Assembly: GCF_000340215.1 (NCBI RefSeq)
Contig: NW_006921537.1
Location: 124,001 to 188,000 of the forward strand
DNA from: Pseudocercospora fijiensis CIRAD86
Lineage: Eukaryota; Ascomycota; Dothideomycetes; Mycosphaerellales; Mycosphaerellaceae
DNA length: 64,000 nucleotides
Direction of reading: 5' to 3'
Numbering within the stretch: position 1 is the first letter of the stretch; each line of letters begins with the position of its first letter. Under the pieces are notes generated by a model that had not been told where the DNA came from, made no database searches, and saw only the letters and a program-made list of their open reading frames with translations. Positions 23,822 to 36,480 of the stretch are shown one piece after another. A program made the position numbers and the translations under genes.

Positions 23822-26800
23822 TTATTTCTTTCTACTACGAGTCGCTAGTCTACTATAGTTACCTCTACGGCCCTAGCCGCTATAATTGCCTCCTCGCCCC
23901 TGCTAGTTAAATTAGTCGATAAGAGCCTAGGTCCGCGTCGCCTTAGCCTATATGTCCTAGCGGGTCTGTCGCTTATTCGGATTAGCTATAGGGTTCGTAG
24001 GCTACTTTAAAGAAGATAGCTAAGGAGGCTGTTTCTTAGAGGTACTAAGCTACTAGGAGTTAACGTTCGGGAGTACTCTACTAGGAGTAGAGACCTTCGA
24101 AGCATAGGTAGCAGGTTTCGCTAAAGGGGCGCTAGACTGCCGCTAGTTAGTAGGAAGGTCTACCTTACTAGGTTCCTATTAGTATATAAATCCCTAGCCT
24201 CCCTAATTAAACTCCTCCCTAGTATTAGGCGTAGGCTAATATCGGTAGAAATTATCCTAATTTAGGCGTATATACCGATCTTCGCTATTGTTTAGGATGT
24301 AACTCTAGTCTTTTAAAGACTATATAAGAGCCTTAAAGAATAATTTCTCCCCGAAACGTTCCTACTCGAGCCGAATAACCTTACTTAATATCTTAGAGTA
24401 TGCCGACGCTATATCCTTACGATACTACTTTAAATAGTTCTCGAGTATATATAAGGAGCCTTCTTAGTTAAGGTTGCGAAAGAGTCTTCGAATATATTGC
24501 TATACTATAGTATCGTCCTACTTTAATCGACCGACGAGGGCTTCCGAGATTAGGTTGTTATTACGTAGGCGTACTATAGCCGGGAACGCGTACGGAGGGG
24601 CACCGTACTTGTTTATAAGACTAGAGGGCGAGGTAGGGCTAGGAAGAAGGTCTCGATAGGTAGCGGCGAGTTCCTAAAACGTACCTCTAGCCTCGCAATC
24701 GAGCTTTCTAGTTACTAAGTCGTATCGGTAGAACTAGGGGAGCATAGTCATCCTCTTAGTGTTCTTCGGTAATACCTAAGCGCCGTATAGAAGGTAGGGA
24801 AGGGTTAGGCGTACTCTAAGGGCACCGACCGGGTACTACTCCTAGCCTATATTTCGACACTTGCCTTTTAGCTCGTTCTTAATAAAGTTATTAAGGGTAT
24901 TCTCTATCTTAGTATTTAGGCAGTGTATATTATAGTTAATAGAGAGAATGTAACCTCGAGGGGCGTACGTAGAGCCCTTTTCCTAGCAAAGGATCTTAAG
25001 TTCCTTATACTATTTATTAAAGACTTCTAGTTAGTAGATCCTAGCGAAGACCTTCGTAGTAGTCTCTACCGTTTTAGGAAGGAAGGATACGGAGCCTTAA
25101 ACTTAGTTTATAGTAATGCCTTCTTAGAGATCGAGAGGGTGCTAGTTAATATAGGCAAACTCGGTCGAACCGCCGTTACTAGGTTGAGTTATCTTAGCGT
25201 AGTACGGATAGGAGATTAGGTTAAGAGCGTAGTTAGGGCAGGTAAGGCCGTAGAGGAGCTAGTAGATAGGGTCTCCTCGGTAGATCTACTAGAACCTAGA
25301 ATAGAAGGCGGTTCGTAGCTAACCCTTATTCGAGACTCTATTAACTATACGCTAATACTAGAGGTATATTGTAGCCTCTAGCTTAAACTAGTTAGATAGG
25401 GATATCTTTCCGAAGGATAGAGGGGCCGCGGCAACTTCGACTTTCTTATTATTATACTAACCGAAGACGGCCGCTCTATATAGTTTAGTAGAGCCTTTGT
25501 CGCTCGTAATACTATCTAAGGTAACAGTACCGTCTCTTGCCTAGGCATCCTAGCTAGCCTTTATTATTACTCCTATACGGGAGAAGGCCTTACGAATCTT
25601 AGCAGCAATCGCTAGGGTAACGCGTTTAATAGTTAAAGGGATATATATCTTGCTCTCGTAACTATAGGCCTTAGGGAAAAAGCGATATAGTCTAAGGTAG
25701 TCGCTAGGGATAGGAGGACGGCGAGTCTTCCGAAATAGGTTAGGTCTCTTATTTCGAAGGCGGAGAAGGTCGTTCCGGTACTTATATCTAGGGCTACTTA
25801 AGGTTTCTATTATCTGCTCTCGACTAACCTTTCCTCGAAACCTAACTACTATCCTAAACAGGTAGTAGGTATAAGTATAGCAAGGCGGGTAAGGGGTAGT
25901 TATAATAAGGGCAATTACTCTTCCCTATATAGCGTTATTAGATTTACTATCGTACTATATTAAAGCACTACGGTCGGCTTCCGAGAATCTATTATAGCTA
26001 TAGTAGGCTAGGCTGTTTCTAATATAAGTATCCTTATCGGGGGTTAGCTCCTTATAGTATATAGTGCCTCCCCGCTTAGGTCCTAAGGCATTAAGGTCGT
26101 CGGTTAGGTTCTCCTCGAGGGGTGCGGCAAGATCTCTACTCGGTTTATTAAGTCTATTCGATCTGCGGGTCCTTCCTAGAGGGGGGATAGGCGTAGTAGT
26201 CCGAATTCGACGAGCAGGCGGAGCCCCTAAAGCAAGGCTATTATTACTACTCCTACTACTAGTCCGATTAGGCAGTAAAGTAGAGTTTTCGACTAAGAGA
26301 TTAGAGCGAGTCGTATTACGTTATAGAGGCGTATTTTAGCGAGAGCCGATAGGCTAAGTAGGGCGAGCGGGTAATAGCTACTAGTTGTCCTATCTAGCTA
26401 GAGGGTCGCTAGCCGGGTTGTATACAACTAGTAATCTAATAGGTGTACTAATTCGCTTATATATACCTATACGGGATTAAGGGACATTAAGCCCTAGGGT
26501 CCTAGAAGCAGTGCCTTTAATATAGGTACTTAGCGGTCTCGAAAAAGGGCGCCCGTCGGAAGTAATAGCAATTATAGGAGGGCCTTCGTATTAGCTAATT
26601 CGAATACCGATAGCCTCGAGCTTCGCCTTACTAGCCTCCGTTCTCTAGGAGAAGAATTTATTCTTACCCTCCTTACGAGTATCGTCCTCCTTATCTACTA
26701 CGTAGTCCTTAGTAGTAATAGTAACGGTATTAACATCTGCCCGTCCCTATCTCGCCCTAAGCGTTCGGCGGTATAGGTAATTACTTAGGATACGAAGAAC

Positions 26801-27480
26801 AAGCTAAATTTCGGAAACCTAGCCGGCGTCCTTAAAGTTTACGTAGTTATTAAGCTTTCTATCCTTCTATAGCCTAAAGACTCGAGCTATTTCTTTTGCG
26901 GTATTACCTCAGACATTGTAGAGGTCTAGGTAGTTCCGAAAGAATGTAGGACTATTAGTAATATCGTTTTTGCGGCGATCTTCCGTAGCCTTCCTACGAG
27001 TAGCGGCGGCTTATAGGGTAGCAAACTCGTTACCTATATACTACTCGAGGGCCTATACTATAGTAGATCCTCGGGTACGAAGAATATCTCCTATTTCTTT
27101 TAGCAGTCCTTTAAAGAGCGCCTCCTTAAGCCGATAATAGGTTAGCTCCGTGCCTTTAATAAAGTTGTTAATACTTCCTAGGTTATCGTAGATTATATCT
27201 ACTTTAGTTTAGCGAGATAGGTTAGCGGATTAAAGATATTATACCTATTCGAGTAGGGTATTGTAATTGCTTAGTCGCTAGTCGGAAGGGAGGTAGGAAA
27301 TACCGCTATAGGCTACGCTCGTAATAAGGTCTCGACTAGAGGCTTCTACTATTGCGCGCTTACGAGGCGGTAGAGAGGGTTTTACGTATCGGGTCGCGTA
27401 GAGGAGGTAGGGGTTTGTCGGTCTTTAATAGTTAATTAAGGAGGGTAGTGTTTGCTATAAGCGCCTATCGCTTTGTCGAG
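23822..27480 (-). pseudogene. Element D ORF3: unrecognised third frame with RGG-rich C-terminus
   Basis: The minus frame (first bases congruent to 1 mod 3) was open apart from TAG/TAA in blocks at 27478-27180, 26158-26101, 25078-25021 and 24118-23822, about 1,200 codons. Readable stretches include NLGSINNFIKGTELTYY, SRPLSTYIKGTASRTLGLN and RTRRSNRLNKPSRDL. The end reads GRGGNYS twice (with RIP stops) and then LATRSRKK before a TAA at about 23822. RGG boxes bind RNA or G-rich nucleic acid, so a nucleic-acid-binding, Gag-like role is conceivable. I recognise no family. The start is uncertain, and an ATG may have become ATA near 27.5 kb. Confidence 0.6.
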
Positions 27481-27861
27481 GGAAGGGCGGTATAGGTATG
27501 TTTGTTTATAAAGAAGTTTAGGCGCGAGAAAGATCGCCTTTTTATCGTAGTAATAGCGCGGGTACGCGGGAAGGGACGGGAGGCACCTACCTTACGCGTA
27601 TACGCGCGTTTATATATAAATCCGAAAGTAAGGTACGTGTCCTAAAGGAAGTAAAGGGTTAGTAGTAGGTAGCGGCGACATTTCTAGAGGCCTAGGTAAT
27701 TCGCGTAGTAGCGAGATTCGAGGGCGCAGGACTAGAGCACTTAGATCTAGGGAGTTAGGTATTATATAACGCACTAACCCCTCCGCTTTAACCCCTACCG
27801 CATTAAGGCATAGTTATAAGGGCTCCTCCGGGTAGTATAGGGGTAGTAGTAGTAGTCGTAA
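27481..27861 (-). other. Leader between palindrome S2 and ORF3 of D
   Basis: No confident coding frame. An ATG at 27681 (minus) opens a short frame that is out of register with ORF3, so it is either an upstream frame or chance. Confidence 0.35.
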
Positions 27862-27887
27862 TATATCCTAGCTAGCTAGCTACTATA
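27862..27887. repeat. Palindrome S2 of element D, between pol and ORF3
   Basis: TATATCCTAGCTAGCTAGCT followed by ACTATA. It has the same core as S1, S3 and S4 with TAT/ATA outer bases. Confidence 0.8.
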
Positions 27888-28400
27888 GGCGGGAGCTCCC
27901 GGGATTCTTAGAAATCTCGTTATACCGGCCGGCGTAGGCCGTAGAAATAATACAAAGGAAAGGTTTTTAAATAAAGGAAATCTTTAAGGTTAGGTAAGGT
28001 TTTCCTAGGCTTACTCTATAGGGTAGGCTTCGGTTTTAGTAAGCTAGGCGTAACGTAGAGCTTCTAGTAGGTCCCCTTTTACCGAGTTAAAATTATTTAC
28101 TCGCTCCGCGGATAGGCTAGTACTTAGACTACCCTAGGGAGCAGGTCTAGGGATATTATTAAGGATAGGGGCTCTTTACTAAAGCCCCTACCCTCGTCGG
28201 TAGTAGTATAAAGGAAAAGAAGCAACGATAAGGCTCTAGTAGTAGTACTCTATCTAGCTACTAATATATAAAGGGACAATCGATCCTAGTATACGTCGAT
28301 AATCCGTTTAAATGCGCGAATAAGGGTACTAGCGAGTAAAAAATTCGGTATAAGGCGAGTAAATAGGAGTAAAAGGGAGGCTATACGCGAGTAGTTATAG
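27888..28400 (-). other. 3' untranslated region of D pol
   Basis: No recognisable gene. It lies between the end of the integrase tail and palindrome S2. Confidence 0.4.
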
Positions 28401-31400
28401 GTTTATCGGGCCTACTAAGGTAGTAGTAGTCTATTTCGTTGCATTCTATAGCCTACTCCGCTTCTAAGGGTTCGTTAAAAGCTCCGGGGTTTAAGCCTAG
28501 GCCCTTAGAGTTAGCGGTGCAGCGGAGCTCCTCTTGTTCGATCTAGGTAAGCCGAAGCCTGTCTCGTGTTCTTATTAAGGATAGCCTATATTCGTTGTCT
28601 CCCTAGTTCGCAATGTTGTCTATAGCCTCCTAGGCGAGAAATCTAATGCCTCGCCGCCTATATAGGTTAGTATATACTAGGGTAGCAAGGCTAGTTTCTA
28701 CTAGGGCCTTAAGGAGATATAGATTGTATTCGAACTTCAATATATTTATCTCGTCGTAGACCTAGACTCTCTAGGTCGTCTACTAGCTAGGGTCTCGCTA
28801 TAGTACTAGTCGAAAGCTAGGGTTCTAGGTAAGCCTCGGAAGAGCGCTAACGTAGTAGGCTTGTTCGTATAGGTCCTGCCTTCTATATAGAATTGCTATC
28901 TAGCCGAATCTATAGTGTTAAGCTAAAGGCTAGGTTACCCCTCCCTAGGTAAATAGGGCTAGGTAATTAAAAGCTAGAAAACTATTAGGTTCGGTCGAGC
29001 TATTAAAGAAGAGATAGTTATTCGAATAATCTTCTATAAGGGGTATACTAAGAAGGTCTCGTATTAGGTTGTTAATCTAAGAGATAGGATTAACTTTAGG
29101 GTCGACTCGGTATATAGCTATAGTATAAGCTTAAAAGGCTCGCCTTTGCTCCTCCCTAGGAAGGGATATAATCGTATAGACGTCTATATCCCTTTCTTTA
29201 CCGGACTTAGTATTAGACTAGCTATCGTCCCTAGACTTAGAGGACTTAGACTAGCTATCTCTATCTACCTCGACTTCTTTATTAATAGGTTCGTTGTTCG
29301 TCGTAGTAGCGTTTTTACCCGAGATCCGGTTAGGCCGGAATAGAGGTACTTCCTTTAGTCGATCGCGTAGAAAGGTAATAGCTAGATTAGCCCTATTAAG
29401 TTCCGTAAGGTAGTACGAGGTCCTAGAGGTAGTAATCCCCGTAATACGAAAGGGGCCCTTCTAGCGAAAGGCAAGCTTACTAGACCTCGAGTACTCGATT
29501 TCGCTCCTAGTAACAAGTATAAGGGATCTAATCTTAAGGGGAGCGTTAGATACTACTCCCTTTTCGTCGTACTAGCGAGCATTCTCCTCGCGAGTCCTCT
29601 TTAGCCGAAGGGTCGCCTCTTCGTTATTATTAGGTATATATACTAGTTGCTAAGTACGGTATATAAGTAACGAGGCAGTGTCGCGTATAGTATCCTAGTC
29701 GACTTTTTAGAAGATTCGGTAGGCATTCTCGATAGGAAGGATAACGTCGGCCTCTCTATATATAACTTCTATAGGCGTTTTTCTAGTCGTTCGTCGGTAT
29801 ATCGTTCGGTCGGCCTATAGGACAGGTAGGACGTGTTTTCTCTAACCCCTTATAGTGCCGTTCGTTAGTTTAGAAAGGGCAGCTAGGATAGGTCGGTTTC
29901 TAACTTCGATTTAACTATTTACCTTTAGGTAGTATAGGGAAATCCGTATCCGGTACGTAGCTATTCGCTTAAGCAATTCCTTAGTGTCCTTCCGATTCTT
30001 AGATCCGTTATCTATAACGAATTTATCCGGATAGCTATATCGGCAATAGACCTCTTCGTATAGGAACTTAGCTATTTAGTATATACTAACCGACTTGCCC
30101 GAGTAGTTAAATATCCTCCCCTCTACCTAGCCGCTAACAACCTTACGCGCTAAGGCAATAGACCCCTTGTTGTCGATATAAAGCATATCGGCAACCTAGC
30201 GACGGCTAATAACTCGAATATAGGTAGGGTAAAGCGTCCTAGCAATCTTGTATCCCTCTCGTATCCGGTATATACGATAGGACCGAACCTATATAGCGAT
30301 TTAGGACTACATTCTATACTAGAAGTACCTTTTTAAGGCTAGATAGTATACTACCTCCCGGCCTTTATAGCTATAATCCTCGTAAAGTAATTAGATGATT
30401 TCCTCCCTAGCCTTTTCGCTATTAATTACTCGTTAAAGGGGACAATTCGGATAACGCTAGTAGAAAAGGAGCCGATCCTTAATAATATACTTCTAGGTAG
30501 CACGTCGAACCCTTCGGGCTTCGCTTCGAGAGATACCTTATAGGAAGCGAAGAGTCGACTTAAAGTATCCGATAAGAAGCGATTCTCGAGACTAGTATTC
30601 GTCCTCGTTAAGGAAGCTAGACTTAGCTAAGGGATCGACAGGCTTAGTCTATACTATACTATAAAAGAAGTCGTTATCGATTATATTATCGTCGTCGATT
30701 TAGTTATCTCGTTCGACGATATCTTCTTTAGTAGGGTTATAACGGAATAGACTATTAGCCGTAGAGTACTTTCGCCCGGGGATATACTTAACTTCGAAGT
30801 CGAACAGTCGGATCTAGGCTACCTAGCGAGCTATTGCCGAGTTAGGGAGGTCCGAGGCGGATTTATTAAGCTAGTAGACAAGGGTAGTAGCATCGATTTC
30901 GATCCGAAAGTACTACCTAACGAGATACTTCTTAAACTTCTTTAGCAGTTTAAGTACGGTAAGGCACTCTCGTTTACTAGTATTATATCGGGCTTTACTT
31001 TCGGTCTAAAGACCGCTTTCGTACCGAATAGGGTAACGCTTCTTTGTATTGTCCCTTTCGTACTAGTTTAGGCTACTACTATATCCGGATCTACTCGCGT
31101 CTAATAGAAGGATAATTAACCTAGTACCCTTAGTATAATCGATCGAGATAAGAGTAGGGGTAGTAGTTAGCGCAGCCTTTAAGGTATCTATAGCGACTTA
31201 CTAATCCGGTCCCTATAAGAATTCGATATCGGCCTTTAGGAGGTAGAAGAGTAGTCTTACTATTATTACGAAGCCCTCGATCTAGATACGGTAGTAGACA
31301 CAAACCCTAAGGAAGGCCCGTACGCTAGACTAGTTCTTAGGTACTAGCTATACGACAATCTTTGCAACTTTCTCTATATTAGGGTATCTTCCGGAAATAT

Positions 31401-32900
31401 TAATAACGTAGCCGATACATTTTAGCTTTTTATAGAGGAACTAAGATTTTAGACCTAAAACAGTATACCTAGTACGCTTAATGTCTGTAAGAATACTATC
31501 TATCTATTAAATATACTTAGTAACGAATCTTCTTAGGCTAGGTTCGACCTCTTTATTATTATATCGGGTCTTTAGGCCCTTAATACTAATATCGTCGACA
31601 AACGGCCTCGTACGGTAGGAAATGTAGTTAAAAAGGATTCTTATTACTACTCGGACAAACTAGGCAACGGAGTTTGTCGCTCCTTACGGAAGGGTAGTTA
31701 TTCGTATAAGGCTAAGCGGGGTATTAAAGGCAGTTATATCTCGATCGGCCTCGTAAAGCGGGACTTAGTCGTATCCGGAAAAGAAATCGATTAGGGACGA
31801 GATAGTATAGTTAGCAAAATCCTCGGTAAAGCTGTTAGTATTAGGAGGAAGGTTTCCGTCCCGCATTATATAGCGGTTTAGCTCTATAGTAGCGTTAATT
31901 AGGCGATATTTCTTAGTTCCTTTCTTCTAAACTAAGAACTATAGGTTCCGGTATACTCCTTCGCTAACTTTAAGTACCCTATTCGCAATTCGTTCTCGGA
32001 TTATTTCTTCTATAATATTTACTAGGCTAGGCTAGAGGCGGAAGGTTAGTTTTCTCTAGGGTTTATAAGGAATTGTTCGGATCCGTTAGGGAGGTGCTAT
32101 ATCCGCGTCGACTCTTCTAATTTCGGCAAAGCTCTAGGTAAGGGCTTTCTCCCTATTATAAAGCATTTCGTAGAATAGATCTAGCTCCTTAGGAAGAAGT
32201 TCCATTTTAATAAGAAGCTTTGCTTTCCTTTCCTTAGTTAGGCGCGAGCTACGTAGTATATCTAAGAACTTCTTAATTAGGTACTTCTAGTTATATAGCC
32301 CGGTTCTAGGCGGAAGCAACGCTTCTCGAGTAAGCCGTTTCTTTTTCTAGTAAGGGTTACTACCGGTCGTTACACTCCCGGTTATCGTAGTACTAGCTTC
32401 TATAGGTCTTACTTTGTCTGCCTTTTTCTTATATATACTATAAACTCCGACCGTACGGCTAGTATCCGAATCTTCCTTAAGCATTTTCTTAATAGATAGT
32501 AGCTAGGTAGGGAACCTTCGAAAGCTCTAAAACCTATAGTGCCGCTTATACTAGTTACAAAACCTATTCGCTTCCGACTACTAAAGGATTACCGCCTAGT
32601 CGTTACGAGTTGTAGGTTCGAGAATTGCCTCTATACGCCCGAGCTAGGTAAGGCTAATCGTCGGGCATAGCTAGGAAGGATCTTCGAGAAAGGACTAGCG
32701 TTATATAGCTAGGACCGGTACGTCGTCGTATACCCGCTCCTAGATAGGGTTCCTAGCTAAGCGGCTTTTATATAGAGTACTACTAGAGGGCAATTGCGGG
32801 GACGCGGGAATACCGGGGCTAGCGAGAATGCCGGGATAAGCTAGGGCTAGTCTAAGCGAGGTTAGAAAAGGTAGTAGAAGCGGGGGCGGGCCGACTGCCG
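28401..32900 (-). pseudogene. Element D pol: RT, RNase H, integrase
   Basis: On the minus strand RT contains SSLIDFFSGYD-stop-VPL (about 31830-31770; stop at Gln) and the catalytic RPFVDDISIKGPKT (about 31620-31570). RNase H (about 31250-30780) and integrase (about 30650-28500) follow in Gypsy order. The motif wording is close to that of element C, so C and D belong to related lineages. The frame opens after palindrome S3, which separates it from the gag-protease block. No chromodomain was recognised. It is inactivated by many TAG/TAA codons. Confidence 0.82.
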
Positions 32901-32910
32901 GACTAATTAA

Positions 32911-32936
32911 TATACCCTAGCTAGCTAGCTAGCATA
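32911..32936. repeat. Palindrome S3 of element D, between protease and pol
   Basis: TATACCCTAGCTAGCTAGCT followed by AGCATA, with core TAGCTAGCTAGCTA. In transcription orientation it is followed by C-rich sequence (CCGCCCCCGC), as is S4. Confidence 0.8.
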
Positions 32937-33199
32937 CCCTAGGGTTACTATCCTCTTTACTATATAGCCCTATAACAACATTTCTTATTAAACAATAGGT
33001 CGCAATAGTACGTATAATATTCCTACCTAGCGGTTTCGAAAAAGGGGCGGACTCGACGCTAGTTTCTCGTCTGCTACCTAGTTTTTTAACTACTAGGTAT
33101 TATTGCGACTAAGGAGCTCCTTAAGTAGGATACAATTCTTAGAGCTAGCAAGGGTAGTAAAGGTAGTAGAGCAGCCCCCGCGCATAGAAATAGTTCCTT

Positions 33200-33696
33200 C
33201 CTAGGAGCCGTCGTCTATATTTCGAGCGATAAGGCAGTTCTTACGAGCCTACGGGCGACTAAGAATAATAGGGAGGTCGTTATCCCCTAGGGATATAATA
33301 AGGAAGTCGGTTTTATACTCGATATTAAAGGTAGAGATAGGAACGGAAGTGCTAATACCGATAAATTTAGCTCTTCCTCTAGCTCCTCGTATATTTAGAA
33401 TAAGACCCTTTAAAAGAGCAAGGCTAGCTCGCTATAGGAACTTCGCGTTTAGTATATTCCCCTCGGAGCCTTTATTAATAAGAGCGCGGATCTTAAGGCA
33501 CCTATTAATAGTAATAGTAATATATAGACTAGGAATAAGGGCGAAGTTGTCGTCGACTAATAAGAGGCGAATCTAGCTAGGGTCGATATAGAGCATCTCG
33601 TTAGGTAGGGCGTCTACCCTAGATAAAATAACCTGTACTATATAGCAATTAAGTCTATTTCTCCGGCTAATCGAATTATGGTCCCGGAAAAACTCT
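33200..33696 (-). pseudogene. Element D aspartic protease region
   Basis: The minus frame reads RALINKGSEGNILNAKFLQR at about 33500-33440. This matches the L-I-D-S-G-x-x-G-N pattern of fungal Gypsy proteases, with the active-site triad changed to NKG. Downstream YKTDFLIISLGDNDLPIIL provides the second conserved hydrophobic segment. It is interrupted on its right side by the assembly gap. Confidence 0.7.
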
Positions 33697-33796
33697 NNNN
33701 NNNNNNNNNNNNNNNNNNNNNNNNNNNNNNNNNNNNNNNNNNNNNNNNNNNNNNNNNNNNNNNNNNNNNNNNNNNNNNNNNNNNNNNNNNNNNNNN
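33697..33796. other. Assembly gap (100 N)
   Basis: Exactly 100 undetermined bases, a conventional gap of unknown size. It falls inside the gag-protease region of element D, so the true length of D is not fixed by this sequence. Confidence 0.99.
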
Positions 33797-33943
33797 TATT
33801 CCTCGTAGCTTTCTTCCTCGTTAAGGCTAGTAAAGAACTCCCGGGCGGAGGTAAGGACTAGAATAGGGTAGTCTTTAGGCCGCCTAGGTCTACCTTTCCT
33901 AGCAGCTAAGGTAGCTACCCTACCTGCTATTTCTATAATCTAG
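33797..33943 (-). pseudogene. Element D gag fragment left of element H
   Basis: The minus frame reads IIEIAGRVATLAARKGRPRR and ends in an acidic EEESYEE. It joins in frame across element H to KTDKIPY from 48652 onward when one TCTAG is removed. Confidence 0.75.
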
Positions 33944-34084
33944 TGTTACAGTGCTAGCTGTCGAGGCTGCCTAAGGCACCGCGGACTAGATAGAAGCGTA
34001 GCTTTTACGCTTCCTTCGATCGTTATAGACAGTTTAACAATCTAATTACGTAACACCTACCTCGCTACCCTCTCGCCCGTATTA
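33944..34084 (+). repeat. Element H left (5') LTR, 141 bp
   Basis: This matches 48506-48646 with identical length. It starts TGTTACAGTGCTAGC (TATTATAGTACTAGC in the other copy, all RIP-type changes) and ends GTATTA. The duplication TCTAG is at 33939-33943 and 48647-48651. Confidence 0.93.
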
Positions 34085-36070
34085 TAACTGTCTGTCGCTT
34101 CATTCCTGCCCTAATGGATCATCGTAATTATTGCCGCAGCATAATTCTATCGGTTATTACTATTTTACGAAACCTAGCAATCGTTACGTCTCGAATAAGC
34201 GCCTAGAATACGCTACGACCTACAGAACCTACCGAATATCGACTACCGAGCGTATTACCGCTAGCAAGAAGTATAAAAAGGAAGAGCATATACTACATTA
34301 TATTAGAAAAGCGCTAATAGCGCCTCGATACGAAGGAGAACTCGACGTATAGGTTATACCGCGTTTGCTATAGTTACAACACTAGTAATCGAGCTACTAG
34401 ACTATACAGTGCTCTATACGGAAGATAGAGCCTCCTATAGGCACTCCCCGTTCTAGCCTCGATAAATAGTTAATCCGCAATATAGGAAGAGCGGCGCGAT
34501 GTTCTATAATACCCTAAGCGACAGGCACGATTAGACGACACCGTATATACGGCGAGGACTATGTTCTACGATAGAAGAAGAATTTTAAACAAGCGTACCA
34601 AGCGCTAGAAATCGGTACCGGGCGCGGTTACGCTATCTACTAAAAGAATTAGTCTACCTGTATTATACTTTCTACTATAAAATACTTCCTTTCTAATATA
34701 TATATATTATTCTATAAAGGCCTAAGCGCTATAGAACGATTGATCTACTTAAGCTTAAAGTTGACTCTAGATTCTAAAGCTAGTAGTAGTATAGACGTAG
34801 GGGAAGAGAGCACTTTATAGCTACTATTAAAGCCGACCCCGAAGCCGATCGAGTTACAGTTATAGACAGTAGGCCGCAATACGTAGTCTTAAGAGTATTT
34901 CGACGCTCTGCCTCTTAGTTACGAGTTCGATCTACTACTACCCCGTAATAACGATAACGATAACGATAACGAAGGCGACGACGCTAGAACCGACTCTATT
35001 AAACCTTAGGTGCCTGCTTATCCGCCGTTAGACCCTTCGTTACTAAATCCCTATACGGAAGATGCGCCCGAGGCGCCTAATAAAGCGAGTCGACTATAGA
35101 TAGGGAAGGTAGACTTCTCTAGTTTTATCCTATACTAGCCTACTTTAGACGATGCCGAAGCTCGTCGATATCGCCTATTTTACTTTAAAGTTAAAGACGC
35201 CGATAAACTAGTCGCTAAGGTTAAGAGGTAGCCTACGGAATGGTTAGATACCCTATACGCTGCCGATACCTAGTACGATAAGCTATACGACGACAAGACT
35301 AAGCTCGACGGACAATACGAAGAGTTAAGGACCGCCTTTCGGCGCTTAGTAGAGAAAGAATAGAAGCTTGCTTAAGAACTCGCTATAGCAAAGGTTACCT
35401 TAAGCTAAACCGTAGATAGCGGTAAGCAGATTATCTAGTAGTAGTATAAGCGGGTTAAGGAATTAAAGAAGGAAAAGGAACAATAGAAGGAGGAAAAGGA
35501 GGTCTTAGGAGTAGAGCTAGCCTTAGTAGAAAACCGGCTTAATTAGTACGAACCTATAGTTAAGGCAGATATACTATCCGGCACTCCTAGGATTAAAGAA
35601 CGTATAAAGGCCGCTCGCACGCTATACCTATAGCGGAAGACAGCTACGGAGCGACCTAGTAGTAGCATCTATTACGGCTACCGGGACGATGTATCCGAAG
35701 CCTACGAGAGCGACTTTCCGACCGACTTCGTACCTATTTAAGGTATACCGAAACTACGTAGCTGTCTATAGAGTAGCATTATAGGACCTCTACCGCTCTT
35801 CGATAGATTAGGAGCTACTCCGCGAAAGCTAGTACGTCCGAGGACTCTACTAGGAGACGACGAGGAAGACTAATATATACTACGATAGTAGTTAGCCGAC
35901 CGTCGCGGTTCGCGCCTAAACAATGCTAATCCTTTTAGTGTCCTACCTTTACTATTACCTTCCCGGCAAGCACTACCGCTACTCGACCCGTAGTAGCCGA
36001 TTCGATAAGCGTAATAGCTACCTCTACTATAGTAGGCGCTATTCCTTCGACCGGAACTAGGCTAGCGCCC
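34085..36070 (+). pseudogene. Element H leader and gag, N-terminal part
   Basis: This is the plus-strand leader and N-terminal half of a Gag polyprotein. Readable protein includes FYFKVKDADKLVAKVKR and DDKTKLDGQYEELRTAFRRL, with a Lys/Glu-rich likely coiled coil (LKKEKEQ-KEEKEVLGVELAL) at about 35150-35550. There is a short GATAAC tandem (about 34950-34970) encoding DNDNDN. The frame is cut at 36070 by element I and resumes at 42974. A leucine-TTG or mutated start near 34131 is possible; I cannot fix the start. Confidence 0.65.
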
Positions 36071-36416
36071 TGTTACGGTTACTCGCGACAGATCGTTAAG
36101 TGACTTCTTATTACATACAAGCCGAGGCTTCTTTAAAGAGGCTAATATAAGCGGGAGGCAGAGACAGAATAATTAGTACAAAGGTAATTCCAATTAGTAA
36201 GTAGGTAACATAAGTTGAACGCCTCGAGCTATAAGGGCATTCCGGCGTTCCTAAATATAAAGGAGACATCTTGTCTATAGTCGTAAGCGACGTAAGCGAC
36301 GCTGTCGCTCTCGACCGTTCCTATCGCTCCTAGTAAGATAGAGCGATAGCTTAGCCTACTAGTCTTAGCGTCGCTCTAAGATTATATAAGGACTCTAACT
36401 AATTAGATCCGTAACA
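36071..36416 (-). repeat. Element I left LTR (3' LTR in element orientation), 346 bp
   Basis: It starts TGTTACGG and ends CCGTAACA, an intact 8-bp terminal inverted repeat. It matches 42623-42968. The duplication CGCCC is at 36066-36070 and 42969-42973. Copies differ mainly at CA/TA and TG/TA positions. Confidence 0.96.
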
Positions 36417-36431
36417 CTATCCCCCTCCTTA
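36417..36431 (-). other. Element I polypurine tract
   Basis: Read on the minus strand the bases next to the 3' LTR are TAAGGAGGGGGATAG, a clear polypurine primer site that fixes the orientation of I as minus. Confidence 0.8.
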
Positions 36432-36480
36432 AGCGGGATAGTCCCTTATTCCGGAACTTTCTAATTCTAACTTCTTTGCT

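Noticed and set aside
24474..24659. Plus-strand 61-codon frame
   Set aside because: No motif, and it lies antisense to the open ORF3 frame of D.
26064..26339. Plus-strand 91-codon frame with a leucine run
   Set aside because: It overlaps ORF3 of D on the other strand, whose Ser/Pro-rich stretch gives the leucine and arginine runs in antisense.
33349..33576. Plus-strand 75-codon frame
   Set aside because: It is antisense to the D protease, which reads INKGSEGNIL on the minus strand.
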